Shown: positions 1 to 8,330 of the stretch, piece by piece
How the letters are laid out: every line of letters begins with the position of its first letter
How positions within the stretch are numbered: the stretch's first letter is position 1
DNA from: Microbacterium luteolum
Lineage (GTDB): Bacteria > Actinomycetota > Actinomycetes > Actinomycetales > Microbacteriaceae
Assembly: GCF_039533965.1 (NCBI RefSeq)
Contig: NZ_BAAAUN010000001.1
Location: 3,260,950-3,324,949, forward strand
Direction: 5' to 3'
DNA: 64,000 bases
Notes under the pieces: generated by a model
What the model was told of the DNA's origin: nothing
What the model saw: only the letters and a program-made list of their open reading frames with translations
Database searches by the model: none
Position numbers and translations under genes: made by a program

Positions 1-55
1 TACGCACATCTCTGTGGTAACGTCAACATTCCTGAGTTATGCACGGAGGATGCCG

Positions 56-1081
56 GTGACCGCCCCCCACTCACGCTCACCTCGCCCGTCGTCCGGTCGC
101 GTGTCGATGGCGATGGTCGCCTCCCGCGCCGGTGTCTCCGGGCAGACCGTGTCGCGGGTGGTCAACGACAGTCCCCGTGTCGACCCGGACACCAGGGCCC
201 GCGTGGAACAGGCGATGTCCGAACTCGGCTACCGCCCGCACCGCGCCGCCCGCGCGCTGCGCACCGGCCGGTCGCAGACGATCGGCCTCGTGGTCACGAC
301 CCTCGCCACGGTCGGAAACTCCCGGATGCTGCAGGCCACGGCCGAAGCAGCGGCGGAGCGCGGCTACGCCCTCATGGTCGCGACGGCGGCCGACGGGGTC
401 GCCTCCGCCTTCGAGCGTCTGGCCGAGCAGGAGGTCGACGGGGCCATCGTGCTCAACGAGGCGTCCGCTCAGGTCTCCGCGGACGAGCACCCTGCGGGAC
501 TGCGCCTCGTCATGGTCGACGCGCCGACGGATGCCGGGTTCACGGCCGTGCACAGCGACCACCATGGCGGAGCGGCCGCCGCGACCGCGCATCTGCTCGA
601 GCTCGGACACGGCACCGTGCATCACCTCGCCGGCCCTGCCGACTCGTACGCCGCGGCCGAGCGCGAGCGCGGATGGCGCGAGACGCTCTCCGCCGCCGGG
701 ATCGATGCGCCCGAGATCGTCCGTGGTGACTGGACCGCCGACGCCGGGTTCAGCGCCGGTGCTGCCCTGGCTGCGGCATCCGCCGTGTTCTGCGCCAACG
801 ACCAGATGGCGCTCGGTCTGCTGCGCGCGCTCGCCGAGTCGGGCCGGCGCGTGCCGGAGGACGTCAGCGTGATCGGCTTCGACGACGTACCGGATGCCGC
901 GAACTACCGCCCGCCGCTGACCACGATCCGCCAGGACTTCACGGCCCTCGCTCAGCGCACCGTCGGTGCCCTGGTCGCAGAGATCGAGGGCGAGGATGCC
1001 GAGGGGGAGGATGCCGGGGGAGCGGCGGCATCCGTCGTGCCGACACTGCTCGTCGCGCGCGCCAGTACGGCCGCGCGCTGA
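56..1081 (+). CDS. LacI family transcriptional regulator
   Basis: This is a 341-aa LacI/GalR-type repressor. The N-terminal helix-turn-helix reads VSGQTVSRVVNDSPRV and is followed by the hinge helix (YRPHRAARALRTGRS), then a periplasmic-binding-protein-like sensor domain that ends in the usual IGFDDVPDAANYRPPLTTI block. I start it at the GTG at 56 because GGAGG at 45-49 lies 6 nt upstream; the in-frame ATG at 50 touches that ribosome site and the codon at 14 has none. It converges on the minus-strand DUF202/FGE operon, so it probably belongs to a sugar locus left of the window. The ligand is unknown. Confidence 0.9.
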   Translation: MTAPHSRSPRPSSGRVSMAMVASRAGVSGQTVSRVVNDSPRVDPDTRARVEQAMSELGYRPHRAARALRTGRSQTIGLVVTTLATVGNSRMLQATAEAAAERGYALMVATAADGVASAFERLAEQEVDGAIVLNEASAQVSADEHPAGLRLVMVDAPTDAGFTAVHSDHHGGAAAATAHLLELGHGTVHHLAGPADSYAAAERERGWRETLSAAGIDAPEIVRGDWTADAGFSAGAALAAASAVFCANDQMALGLLRALAESGRRVPEDVSVIGFDDVPDAANYRPPLTTIRQDFTALAQRTVGALVAEIEGEDAEGEDAGGAAASVVPTLLVARASTAAR

Positions 1082-1122
1082 CACGCGCCGGATTCAAGCG
1101 CGCGGACTCGCACGCGCGAGGC

Positions 1123-1473
1123 TCACCCGCGCGAGGTCGCGGCGGTGAGGACGACCACGATCCCGGCGGCTCCGACCACGCTCAACCCCAACGAGACGGC
1201 GAAGACCAGGCCTCCTCCGGGCAGCCGCGCACGGAGGCCCTGTGCCCGGAGCGCCTCGGACGTGCGTCGGCCTCGGCGCCGCGAGAGCGTCCACAGGACT
1301 GTCGAGAGCAGCACGCCGACCACGCCGGCGACGACCCAGCGGGCATCGTCGAAGACCGCGGGGAGCAGGCGCAGCGCCACGATCGACGTGACGGCGAACG
1401 CCAGACCGGTGCGCCGCCACGCGAGTTCCGAACGCTCGGGCTGCAGGCCCCGATCGAACGGCGGCGCCGTCAC
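1123..1473 (-). CDS. DUF202 membrane protein (second of pair)
   Basis: This is a small integral membrane protein of about 116 aa in the DUF202 family (YidH-like). It has the family core ERSELAWRRTGLAF near the N-terminus and three hydrophobic segments. I choose the GTG at 1473 because it overlaps the stop of the upstream DUF202 gene as GTGA; the longer reading to 1605 would run over most of the neighbour and gives an Arg-rich tail without family character. Paired DUF202 genes are common in actinobacteria and their function is not established. It is last in the sulfatase/FGE transcription unit, though it may be transcribed separately. Confidence 0.8.
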   Translation of the reverse strand: MTAPPFDRGLQPERSELAWRRTGLAFAVTSIVALRLLPAVFDDARWVVAGVVGVLLSTVLWTLSRRRGRRTSEALRAQGLRARLPGGGLVFAVSLGLSVVGAAGIVVVLTAATSRG

Positions 1474-1835
1474 CGCAGGACCATCGACAGGAGCACCAGC
1501 GCTCCCGCGACCGCGACGACGGCCGCGAGCAGCGCGCTCAGGGCCGAGCCGGGCAGCGCCGTATCCTCGCGCAGCGCCCGTTCGGTGCGGCACCATCCGA
1601 GCCATGCCAGGGCGGGGATGACCGTGCCGGCGGTGACGAGCACGAGCGACGCGGCGAGCCGCAGCCCCGGGTGGAGATCGAGCCCGAGGAGCTCCAGTGC
1701 GACGCCACCGGCGATCAGGGCGAGACCGGTGCGGACCCAGGCGAGGAAGGTGCGCTCGTTCGCGAGGGTGAACCTCGCGTCCGCCTCGTGACCGTATCGG
1801 TAGACGGATGCCGGGAATCGGTTGCTCGTGCTCAT
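1470..1835 (-). CDS. DUF202 (YidH-like) membrane protein
   Basis: This 121-aa protein carries the DUF202 signature FTLANERTFLAWVRTGLALIAGG and three predicted membrane helices. It overlaps the following DUF202 gene by 4 bp, so the two are surely co-translated. Its start sits in a 17-bp tandem repeat that separates it from the stop of the formylglycine-generating enzyme gene; without the repeat the two genes would overlap by ATGA as elsewhere in the operon. The cellular role of the family is unknown, and nothing here links it to sulfate ester metabolism except position. Confidence 0.88.
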   Translation of the reverse strand: MSTSNRFPASVYRYGHEADARFTLANERTFLAWVRTGLALIAGGVALELLGLDLHPGLRLAASLVLVTAGTVIPALAWLGWCRTERALREDTALPGSALSALLAAVVAVAGALVLLSMVLR

Positions 1836-1873
1836 CTGCGTGCTGTCTTCATCTGCGTGCTGTCCTCATCTGC
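1832..1873. repeat. 17-bp tandem repeat at a gene junction
   Basis: Two adjacent copies (1832-1848 and 1849-1865, differing only at the last base) are followed by an 8-base partial copy from 1866. On the minus strand each unit ends in ATGA. The first ATGA holds the FGE stop codon and the last holds the DUF202 start codon. The repeat therefore looks like duplication of an original overlapping stop/start junction. Confidence 0.85.
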
Positions 1874-2864
1874 TGACGGTCCGGAAGCCCGCGTTGCCCA
1901 TCGAGGAGTCGGGCGTGTTGTGCGAGCGGGCGGAGTTCCGGTACCGGTTGCAGTAGGAGTCGTGGCACAGGTAGCTGCCGCCGCGCAGGACGCGCTCGGT
2001 ACCGTGAACCGGGCCAGTCGGCGATGTGGTGGTGGCCTCCGTGTAGGCGCTCGCCGAGTACCAGTCCCGGCACCACTCCCAGACGTTCCCCACGGCCTGG
2101 TGCAGTCCGTAGCCGTTGGGGGCGAACGCATCGGCGGGTGCCGTGGTCAGGTGTCCGTCCTCCATCGTGTTCTCGGTCGGGAAGCGCCCCTGCCAGATGT
2201 TCGCCCGCCAGCCGCCGTCGTCGACGCCCTCGTCGCCCCAGGGGTATCGGGCGCCGTCGAGCCCGCCGCGCGCGGCGTACTCCCATTCGGCTTCGCTCGG
2301 CAGCCGGCGTCCGGCCCAGTCGGCGTAGGCTGCCGCGTCGTTCCAGTTCACGTGAACGACAGGATGGTCCCCGAGGCCGTCGTCCACGGCATCCGAGAGT
2401 CGCCCGCCGGGATGGCGCCAGTCGGCACCGCGGACGCCGATCCACCACGGCGTCATCGCCGCAGGGCCCATGATGTCGCTCTCGCGTGCGGCGACCGCGA
2501 GATGGAAGACCGCGGAGTATCCGAAGGTCTCCGCTTCGGTGCGGTACCCGGTGTCTGCCACGAAGCGTGCGAAGTCGTCGTTCGTCACGGTCGTGGCATC
2601 GATCGAGAACCCGTTGAGGGCCACCGGATGCCGTGGCTCCTCGCCGTCGCCCCGGTTGGCGTCACCGGTCGAGTCGCCCATGACGAAGCGTCCGGCGGGG
2701 ATGATCGCCTGCGGTACGGAGTGTCGTCCCGCGCCGCCGGCGAGCGGAAGGGCAGGGGAAGGGGAGGAGGCGGGCGCGCAGCCGATCGTCAGCAGAGCGC
2801 TCCGGGTCGGCGTTCCGCATGTGCAGGAAGGTCCGCAGGTACTCTCATCCGTTGTGACGGCCAC
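1866..2864 (-). CDS. formylglycine-generating enzyme (sulfatase activator)
   Basis: This protein oxidises the motif cysteine of type I sulfatases to Cα-formylglycine in the cytoplasm, using O2 and copper. The C-terminus has RGGSYLCHDSYCNRYR followed by NTPDSS and GFR; the two cysteines (about residues 300 and 305) match the catalytic pair of authentic FGE and separate it from generic SUMF1-domain proteins. Other landmarks are IPAGRFVMG, LPSEAEWEYAARGG and GNVWEWCRDWY. I start it at GTG 2864, 2 nt after the oxidoreductase stop; the ribosome site is weak and the start could be later. The N-terminus has three extra cysteines (CGPSCTC) and no convincing signal peptide. Its likely client is the sulfatase five genes upstream in the same operon. 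Confidence 0.9.
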   Translation of the reverse strand: MAVTTDESTCGPSCTCGTPTRSALLTIGCAPASSPSPALPLAGGAGRHSVPQAIIPAGRFVMGDSTGDANRGDGEEPRHPVALNGFSIDATTVTNDDFARFVADTGYRTEAETFGYSAVFHLAVAARESDIMGPAAMTPWWIGVRGADWRHPGGRLSDAVDDGLGDHPVVHVNWNDAAAYADWAGRRLPSEAEWEYAARGGLDGARYPWGDEGVDDGGWRANIWQGRFPTENTMEDGHLTTAPADAFAPNGYGLHQAVGNVWEWCRDWYSASAYTEATTTSPTGPVHGTERVLRGGSYLCHDSYCNRYRNSARSHNTPDSSMGNAGFRTVSR

Positions 2865-2866
2865 GA

Positions 2867-3778
2867 TCAGCGGCCGCCGGTATCCGGCGCAGGTTTCGTC
2901 AGAGCGAGGGGCAGGCGGTTCGCCAGAGCCTCGGAGCCGGCGGCGACGATCTCGGAGATCGCGACGATCTCGGCGGGATCGATGTTCGACTCTCCGCTGC
3001 GGCACGACCGCACGACCGATTCGAGGAGACCGGTCAGCATGTCCTCCTCCGACTCGATCGCGAACCCGATCTCGCCGGTCGCCGTCCGTGCCCGCCCGTG
3101 GGTCCACGGATCCCACTCGGCGGGACCGCTGAGCGTCGCGTTCCGCCCGTCGGGCCAGACCAGACGCACGCCGGTGCCTCGGGGCTCGACGAGCGCGCAC
3201 CCCGGCCCGAAGAGCGCCACAGCGAGGTCGACGAGGTGCACGCCGTACCAGGAGAGACCCGGATGCCCTGGCTGCACGACCAGGGGCCCGCGGAGTTCGA
3301 TCGACTCGATCTCGGCGGCCGGCAGCGCGAGGAACTCGGGCGTGAATCGCTTCGGGGAGCCGCTGAGCACCAGGCATCCGGAGTCTGCGGCGAGCTGCAG
3401 CATGTGCCTGGCCTCCTGCGCGTCGACCGCGAACCTGGTGTCGACATACACGGGCTTGCCCGAGGGGGCGATGCGGGCGAACTGCTCGCGCCGCGTGCGC
3501 ACGTCGGAGGACACCAGCAGCAGGGCGTCGGATGCCTCGGCCACGGCCTCCGGTGAATCCCGCAGCAGCACACCGGCTTCGGAGAGAGCCCTCGCGTTCT
3601 CGTCGTTGCGGTCGCGACTGGGCGGGAAGTCCGCCGAGGTCGGTGCTTTCCAGGCCGTCGCCACGACTCCGCCGAGCACGCGTCCGGAGCGGCCGTCGCC
3701 GAACAGGCGCGTGAACTGCCGCGCGTGCGAGGAGTCGACGCCGATCAGGCCGAAGCGGATCGGCTGCGGACTCGTCAT
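2867..3778 (-). CDS. atypical Gfo/Idh/MocA family oxidoreductase
   Basis: This 303-aa protein is a short Gfo/Idh/MocA-type dehydrogenase, a family that usually oxidises sugars or cyclitols with NAD(P). It has a Rossmann N-terminus with GVDSSHARQF in place of GxGxxG. The normal EKP motif, which supplies the catalytic lysine, is replaced: GKPVYVDTRFAVD has R where K is expected. A later HPGLSWYGVHLVDLA keeps the family histidine/aspartate region. It may have changed or lost dehydrogenase chemistry, or act on an unusual substrate. It starts in an ATGA overlap with the upstream permease gene, and the FGE gene follows 2 nt after its stop. Confidence 0.8.
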   Translation of the reverse strand: MTSPQPIRFGLIGVDSSHARQFTRLFGDGRSGRVLGGVVATAWKAPTSADFPPSRDRNDENARALSEAGVLLRDSPEAVAEASDALLLVSSDVRTRREQFARIAPSGKPVYVDTRFAVDAQEARHMLQLAADSGCLVLSGSPKRFTPEFLALPAAEIESIELRGPLVVQPGHPGLSWYGVHLVDLAVALFGPGCALVEPRGTGVRLVWPDGRNATLSGPAEWDPWTHGRARTATGEIGFAIESEEDMLTGLLESVVRSCRSGESNIDPAEIVAISEIVAAGSEALANRLPLALTKPAPDTGGR

Positions 3779-4671
3779 CCCTTGATCCCGCTCGCCGTGA
3801 TGCTCTCGACGATGTGGCGCTGCAGGAAGATGAAGATCAGGAAGCAGGGGACGAAGCTGATCAGCGCCGCCGCCATGATGTTCGACGTCGAGACCGTCTC
3901 GGTGTTGAGCGTCGCGAGCCCCACCGTGAGCGTCCGCGCCTCGTCGGACTGGCCGACGACGAGCGGCCAGAGCAGGTCGTTCCAGTGCCAGAGGAAGACG
4001 AAGATCGCGAGGGTCGCGAGCACCGGCTTGATCAGCGGCAGGACGATCGAGACGAACGTGCGCCACTCGCCGGCGCCATCGATGCGGGCGGCGTCGAAGA
4101 GCTCGTCCGGCATGTCCATCACGAACTGCCGGATCAGGAAGACGGCCTGCGCGTTCGCGAGCGTCGGCAGGATCAGGCCCCACAGGGTGTTCACGCCTCC
4201 CGCTCCGGCGACGAGGATGAACGTCGGGATCAGCGTCGCCTGCATCGGGACCATGAGGGTCGCGATGATCGACCACAGCAGGGCGTTGCGCCCCGGGAAC
4301 CGCTTGCGGGCGAGGGCATACGCGGCCATCGCCGCGGTGAAGAGCACGATGACGACCGACACCACCGAGTAGACGACCGAGTTCCACACCCAGAGCGGGA
4401 ACTCGCCGACCCGGAAGATCCGGATGATGTTGTCGAAGGTGAGCGCCTCGGGGATCGCATGCGGGATCGTCGGTGCGTCGGCGGGCGACAGCGCGAGGAT
4501 CACGACCGCGATCAGCGGGGCGACGGTGAACAGCGAGATCAGGATGAGCGCGACCAGCGTCCAGGTCTGGCCCGTGCTGCGGCGTCGACGCGGGCGCTTC
4601 GTGCCCGGTGCGGGCGAGGACGGACGGATGCTGTCCGCGGCTGCGGCGGGAGTCATGGCGGTCGAGGTCAT
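3775..4671 (-). CDS. carbohydrate ABC transporter permease (MalG type)
   Basis: This is the second membrane subunit (298 aa) of a CUT1-type sugar importer. It has six predicted membrane helices, and the EAA loop appears as ELFDAARIDGAGEWRTF, the contact with the ATPase. The C-terminal ESITASGIKG is typical of MalG-like permeases. It overlaps both the preceding permease gene and the following oxidoreductase gene by 4 bp. No ATPase is encoded in the locus; CUT1 systems in actinobacteria often share one housekeeping MsiK-type ATPase. Confidence 0.93.
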   Translation of the reverse strand: MTSTAMTPAAAADSIRPSSPAPGTKRPRRRRSTGQTWTLVALILISLFTVAPLIAVVILALSPADAPTIPHAIPEALTFDNIIRIFRVGEFPLWVWNSVVYSVVSVVIVLFTAAMAAYALARKRFPGRNALLWSIIATLMVPMQATLIPTFILVAGAGGVNTLWGLILPTLANAQAVFLIRQFVMDMPDELFDAARIDGAGEWRTFVSIVLPLIKPVLATLAIFVFLWHWNDLLWPLVVGQSDEARTLTVGLATLNTETVSTSNIMAAALISFVPCFLIFIFLQRHIVESITASGIKG

Positions 4672-5594
4672 GACCGCTCCTTCCTTTCGAAGAATCCCCG
4701 CTGGATGAGGGAGAGGATGAGAACGATGACGAACAGCACGATGCCGACCGCCGCCGCGTATCCGAAGTCGAAGAACTTGAACCCCTGGTCGTAGAGGAAG
4801 TAGATGAGGCTGTAGCTCGCGCGGGCGGGGCCGCCGCCGGTCATCACGTAGATCGTGTCGAACACCTGGAATCCGACGATCGTCTCGATCACGAGGACGA
4901 AGAACAGCACCGGCTTGAGCAGGGGAAGAGTGATGTGCCAGAACGACTTCCACGGCCCCGCTCCGTCGATGGTCGCCGCCTCGTGAACTTCGGCGGGCTG
5001 CGCCTTGAGGCCCGCGAGGAAGATGAGCATGGAGTACCCGAAGCCCTTCCAGACGGCGACGAGCGCGAGGCTCGCCAGCACGAGCCACTGGTCTCCGGTG
5101 AGGAACGGCACCGGCTCCAGTCCGACCGAGGTGATCACGGTGTTCAGCGGGCCGTCGGAGGCGAAGATCCATTTCCAGACGATGCCGGCGAGGACGAAGG
5201 AGCTCAGGTAGGGCACGAACAGCAGGGCGCGGAACAGCCCGCTCAGTCGCAGCAGTCGGTTCAGCAGCACGGCCCCGGCGAGCGAGACGACGATGATCAG
5301 CGGCACGAAGAACACGACGTAGAGCAGCGTGACCCACAGGCTCTGCCAGAAGTGCGGATCAGCGAACAGCCGGGTGTAGTTGTCGACGCCGAGGAACTCG
5401 ATGTCGCCGTTGAGCCGGTACCGGGTCAGACTCATCGCCCCGGCTCCGGCGATCGGCAGGAACTTGAACAGGGCGAAGATCGCGAGGGTCGGCAGGACGA
5501 ACAGGATGCCGGCCAGCGCCTCGCGGCGGCGAGCGGTGCGGCCCGCAGCGGCACGGGTGCCGGTGGTGCGGCGCGATGCGGTGGTGACGGACAT
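4668..5594 (-). CDS. carbohydrate ABC transporter permease (MalF type)
   Basis: This is the first membrane subunit (308 aa) of the block A sugar importer. An N-terminal cytoplasmic tail is followed by six hydrophobic segments, with the EAA loop as EVHEAATIDGAGPWKSF and the nearby TGGGPARASYSLIYFLY region normal for UgpA/MalF proteins. GAGAGGA lies about 6 nt before the ATG at 5594. It is separated from the binding-protein gene by 59 bp that hold a strong hairpin, which may set its expression below that of the binding protein. Confidence 0.93.
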   Translation of the reverse strand: MSVTTASRRTTGTRAAAGRTARRREALAGILFVLPTLAIFALFKFLPIAGAGAMSLTRYRLNGDIEFLGVDNYTRLFADPHFWQSLWVTLLYVVFFVPLIIVVSLAGAVLLNRLLRLSGLFRALLFVPYLSSFVLAGIVWKWIFASDGPLNTVITSVGLEPVPFLTGDQWLVLASLALVAVWKGFGYSMLIFLAGLKAQPAEVHEAATIDGAGPWKSFWHITLPLLKPVLFFVLVIETIVGFQVFDTIYVMTGGGPARASYSLIYFLYDQGFKFFDFGYAAAVGIVLFVIVLILSLIQRGFFERKERS

Positions 5595-5611
5595 GGCGTC
5601 CTCTCGGGTGG

Positions 5612-5635
5612 GTGCGGGGGCCGGAGCCCCCGCAC
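5612..5635 (-). terminator. hairpin between binding protein and permease genes
   Basis: Perfect 10-bp arms (GTGCGGGGGC and GCCCCCGCAC) surround a 4-nt loop in the 59-bp gap. There is no T-run, so this is more likely a partial attenuator or 3'-end stabiliser for the binding-protein message than a full stop. The plus-strand ABC operon of block B has a hairpin in the same place. Confidence 0.6.
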
Positions 5636-5653
5636 GGGGTCAGCGGGACGGGG

Positions 5654-6928
5654 TCAGGAGCGGTCGAGGACGGCCTGCGCCTCTTCGGCGGCCTTCTCGA
5701 GTGCATCCTTGGCCGAGAGGTCGCCGCGCAGCGCCGACTGGATGTACGGCGCGAGGACGGCCATCACCTGGCGGGCGGCCGGGTTCGGCTCGCCGGGGTT
5801 CGCGACCTTCAGCGCTGCTTCGTACGCCGCTCTGTCGGCCTCGGGGCCGGCGATCTCGACGTCGGTCCGAGACGGGAAGTTGCCCGCCGCGGCATTGAGG
5901 TCGGTCTGGAAGTCCTTCGAGGTCAGGAAGGTGAGCACGGACGACGCGGCCGCCCTGTTCTCGCTCTTGTTGATCGACGTGAGGGACAGCAGGCCGGGGT
6001 TGCCGTACGTGGCCTGCGTCTCGCCCTCCAGGGGCGGGCCCACCACGACGTTCTCCTCGCCGAGCGCGGCGCGCATCTGCGCGAGCTCCGACGGCTGCGT
6101 GGTGGGGCGGATGCCGACGGTGCCGGCCGCGAGGGGCGAGCCCTCGATGCCGACCGACTGGGTGGCGGCATCCGCGGGGAGGCCGCCTTCCTTCTGCAGG
6201 TCGACGAGGAACTCGAGCGCCTCGACGCCTTCCTTCGAGTCGAACGCGATCTCGGTCCCGTCGTCGGAGAACACGGTGCCGCCCGCCTGCCAGAGGAACG
6301 GGTAGAAGCTGAGGTTCAGCGTCTGCTCCGGCGTGCCGAGGTAGTCCATCGCGGCGATGCCGCTGTCGGCGAGGACGGGGGCCGCGTCGCGGATCTCGTC
6401 CCAGGTCGTCGGCAGCTCGAGGCCGGCGTCATCGAAGACCGTCTTGTTGTAGGCGGTCGTGAAGACGTTCTGGAACAGCGGGACGCCGTACAGCTCGTCC
6501 TCGAAGGTCGCGGCCTCCAACGTCGCAGGGAAGAACGCGTCGCGCTCGTCCTCGATGGCGTCGTCGACGGGGAGCAGGCCGCCCACGTTGAGGTAGGTCG
6601 CCGCCTGATCGGGGGTGATCAGGACGATGTCCGGGCCGGAGTTCGCGGCGAGCGCGGCGGAGATCTGCTCGTCGCGCTTGTCGAAGGTCTGCAGCTCGAT
6701 CGTGAGGTCGACGTCGGGGAACTCCTTCTCGTAGTCCGCCTCGGCGGCCTCCCAGAAGTCCTTGCTGGCGGCCTCGTCACGGATCACGGGGTACATCCAG
6801 AGGGTGACTTCCCCCTTCGGTGCTCCGTCGTCGCCGGCATCGGTGTCGGCGGCCGGAGCGGAGCAGGCGGTGAGGGCGAGCGCGGCGACGGCGGTCACGG
6901 CCGTCGCTCGGGCGATGCGGTGCTTCAT
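5654..6928 (-). CDS. sugar ABC transporter substrate-binding lipoprotein
   Basis: This 424-aa extracellular solute-binding protein (family 1 type) would deliver an oligosaccharide to the two permeases encoded next. A lipoprotein signal peptide ends in LTAC at residues 19-22, so Cys22 would be lipidated. Mature-domain hallmarks include VTLWMYPV, SGPDIVLI, LYGVPLFQN and TTAYNKTVFDDAGL. It lies 29 nt after the sulfatase gene. Given the neighbouring sulfatase, the ligand may be a sulfated saccharide, but the sequence alone does not show this. Confidence 0.93.
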   Translation of the reverse strand: MKHRIARATAVTAVAALALTACSAPAADTDAGDDGAPKGEVTLWMYPVIRDEAASKDFWEAAEADYEKEFPDVDLTIELQTFDKRDEQISAALAANSGPDIVLITPDQAATYLNVGGLLPVDDAIEDERDAFFPATLEAATFEDELYGVPLFQNVFTTAYNKTVFDDAGLELPTTWDEIRDAAPVLADSGIAAMDYLGTPEQTLNLSFYPFLWQAGGTVFSDDGTEIAFDSKEGVEALEFLVDLQKEGGLPADAATQSVGIEGSPLAAGTVGIRPTTQPSELAQMRAALGEENVVVGPPLEGETQATYGNPGLLSLTSINKSENRAAASSVLTFLTSKDFQTDLNAAAGNFPSRTDVEIAGPEADRAAYEAALKVANPGEPNPAARQVMAVLAPYIQSALRGDLSAKDALEKAAEEAQAVLDRS

Positions 6929-6957
6929 TGCAGTGATCTCTCTCTCTCGGGTGGGGG

Positions 6958-8328
6958 TCAGGTGCGAGCGCCGATCGACGCCGCGGAGTGCGTGCGCGCG
7001 ATCTGCTCGAGGGTGGTCAGGGCGAGGGCATGGCGGGGGGATGCCGGGCGGGACAGAAGAGGGTCCTCGGTGTCCTGCATCCACGTCCACAGGGCGTCGG
7101 CGAACGCGGCGATCCGTTCGCTCCAGGCGGGGTCGTCGATGAGGTTGACGAGCTCGTCGGGGTCGGTGGCGAGATCGTAGAACTCCATGACAGCGCTCGT
7201 CCCGATCGTCGGGCCCGTCAGATCGACGGGGATGCTGCGGTGCATCCACGACTGGGTCGGGTCCATGGCGCGCGGCGCATTGGAAAGGTTGAGGATGAGC
7301 TTCGCGTCGGCGGAGCGCACGGAGCGCTTCGGGTCGAAGTAGGTGTGATAGCTCAGCTGCCCGTAGGTGAACGTGCGGGCGGGAGCATCCTGCTCGACCA
7401 GGTTCACCAGGCTCGTCCCGGCGATGTCGTCGGAGGGAGCGGATGCAGTGAGCTCCAGGAGCGTGGGCACGACGTCGACGTGACTCACCAGCCCGGTGAT
7501 GCGCCGCGCCCGCCAGGCGGATCGGCCGGGAACGCGCAGGAAGAGGGCGACGCCGACCCCCGCGTCGTAGAGCGTGCACTTCGCCCGGGGGAGGGCCAGA
7601 CCGTGGTCGGTCGTGAAGACCACGATCGTGTCGTCTGCGAGGCCCAGGCGATCCAGCTCGGAGAGGATCGCGCCGACGCCCTCGTCCATGTGGCGGACGG
7701 CACCCTGAAGCTCGGCGATCTCCTCGTGGGCGTCGGCGGTGTCGCTCAGATACGCCGGGATCGAGACCCCGTTCGCGGAGTCCGGTTCGACGCGATCTCC
7801 GAGGAAGCCCATGATCCCTGCCCTGTCGCGGTCGGAGGGACTGCGGTGCGGCTCGTGGAATCCCACCTGGAGATAGAACGGCCGATCGGATGCCGCGGCG
7901 CGCTGCAGCGCCTCGGTGGCGCGCTCGACGACGACGTCGCGGTCGCCTCCCGTGCGCACCCGGTCGAAGCCGAGTCTTGCGGCGAGCTCCTTGTCGGGGA
8001 GTGCGCGGGATTCGTGATGCACGCCGATCAGCTCCGTGCGGTAGCCGGTGCGGTGGAGCCGATGCGCGATGTGCGTGGTCGGATCGACGAGGTCCCAGCC
8101 GAAGGGCTCGTGCGTGAGGCCGAGCACGCCGTGACGCTGCGGGTAGGAGCCGGTGAAGAGCGATGCCCGTGCCGGACTGCAGTGCGGGGAGGTGGCGAAC
8201 GCCGCGTCGAACACCGTCGACTCCGCAGCGAGCGCGTCGAGGTACGGGGTCGTCACGGTGGTCACGCCGTAGGCCCCGAGGAAGCGGCCGAGATCGTGGC
8301 AATGCAGGAGCAGGATGTGGCGCGCCAT
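6958..8328 (-). CDS. cytoplasmic Cys-type sulfatase
   Basis: This type I sulfatase (456 aa, alkaline-phosphatase fold) hydrolyses a sulfate ester. The activation motif CSPAR is at residues 50-54 (Cys50 becomes formylglycine), followed by the second signature GSYPQRHGVLG. A metal/active-site segment TTDHG lies in the C-terminal half. The N-terminal metal site reads HCHDLG rather than the usual DD. There is no signal peptide, unlike most secreted sulfatases, so the substrate should be an imported sulfated sugar. The gene lies 2 nt after the dehydrogenase stop, and an authentic FGE is encoded in the same operon. The exact substrate is not predictable; alkyl or aryl sulfates remain possible. Confidence 0.92.
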   Translation of the reverse strand: MARHILLLHCHDLGRFLGAYGVTTVTTPYLDALAAESTVFDAAFATSPHCSPARASLFTGSYPQRHGVLGLTHEPFGWDLVDPTTHIAHRLHRTGYRTELIGVHHESRALPDKELAARLGFDRVRTGGDRDVVVERATEALQRAAASDRPFYLQVGFHEPHRSPSDRDRAGIMGFLGDRVEPDSANGVSIPAYLSDTADAHEEIAELQGAVRHMDEGVGAILSELDRLGLADDTIVVFTTDHGLALPRAKCTLYDAGVGVALFLRVPGRSAWRARRITGLVSHVDVVPTLLELTASAPSDDIAGTSLVNLVEQDAPARTFTYGQLSYHTYFDPKRSVRSADAKLILNLSNAPRAMDPTQSWMHRSIPVDLTGPTIGTSAVMEFYDLATDPDELVNLIDDPAWSERIAAFADALWTWMQDTEDPLLSRPASPRHALALTTLEQIARTHSAASIGART

Positions 8329-8330
8329 GG

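Noticed and set aside
1123..1605. Longer start for the second DUF202 protein at 1605
   Set aside because: The extra 44 residues are Arg/Gly-rich, overlap most of the upstream gene in another frame and lack family similarity; the GTGA overlap at 1470-1473 is the normal junction.
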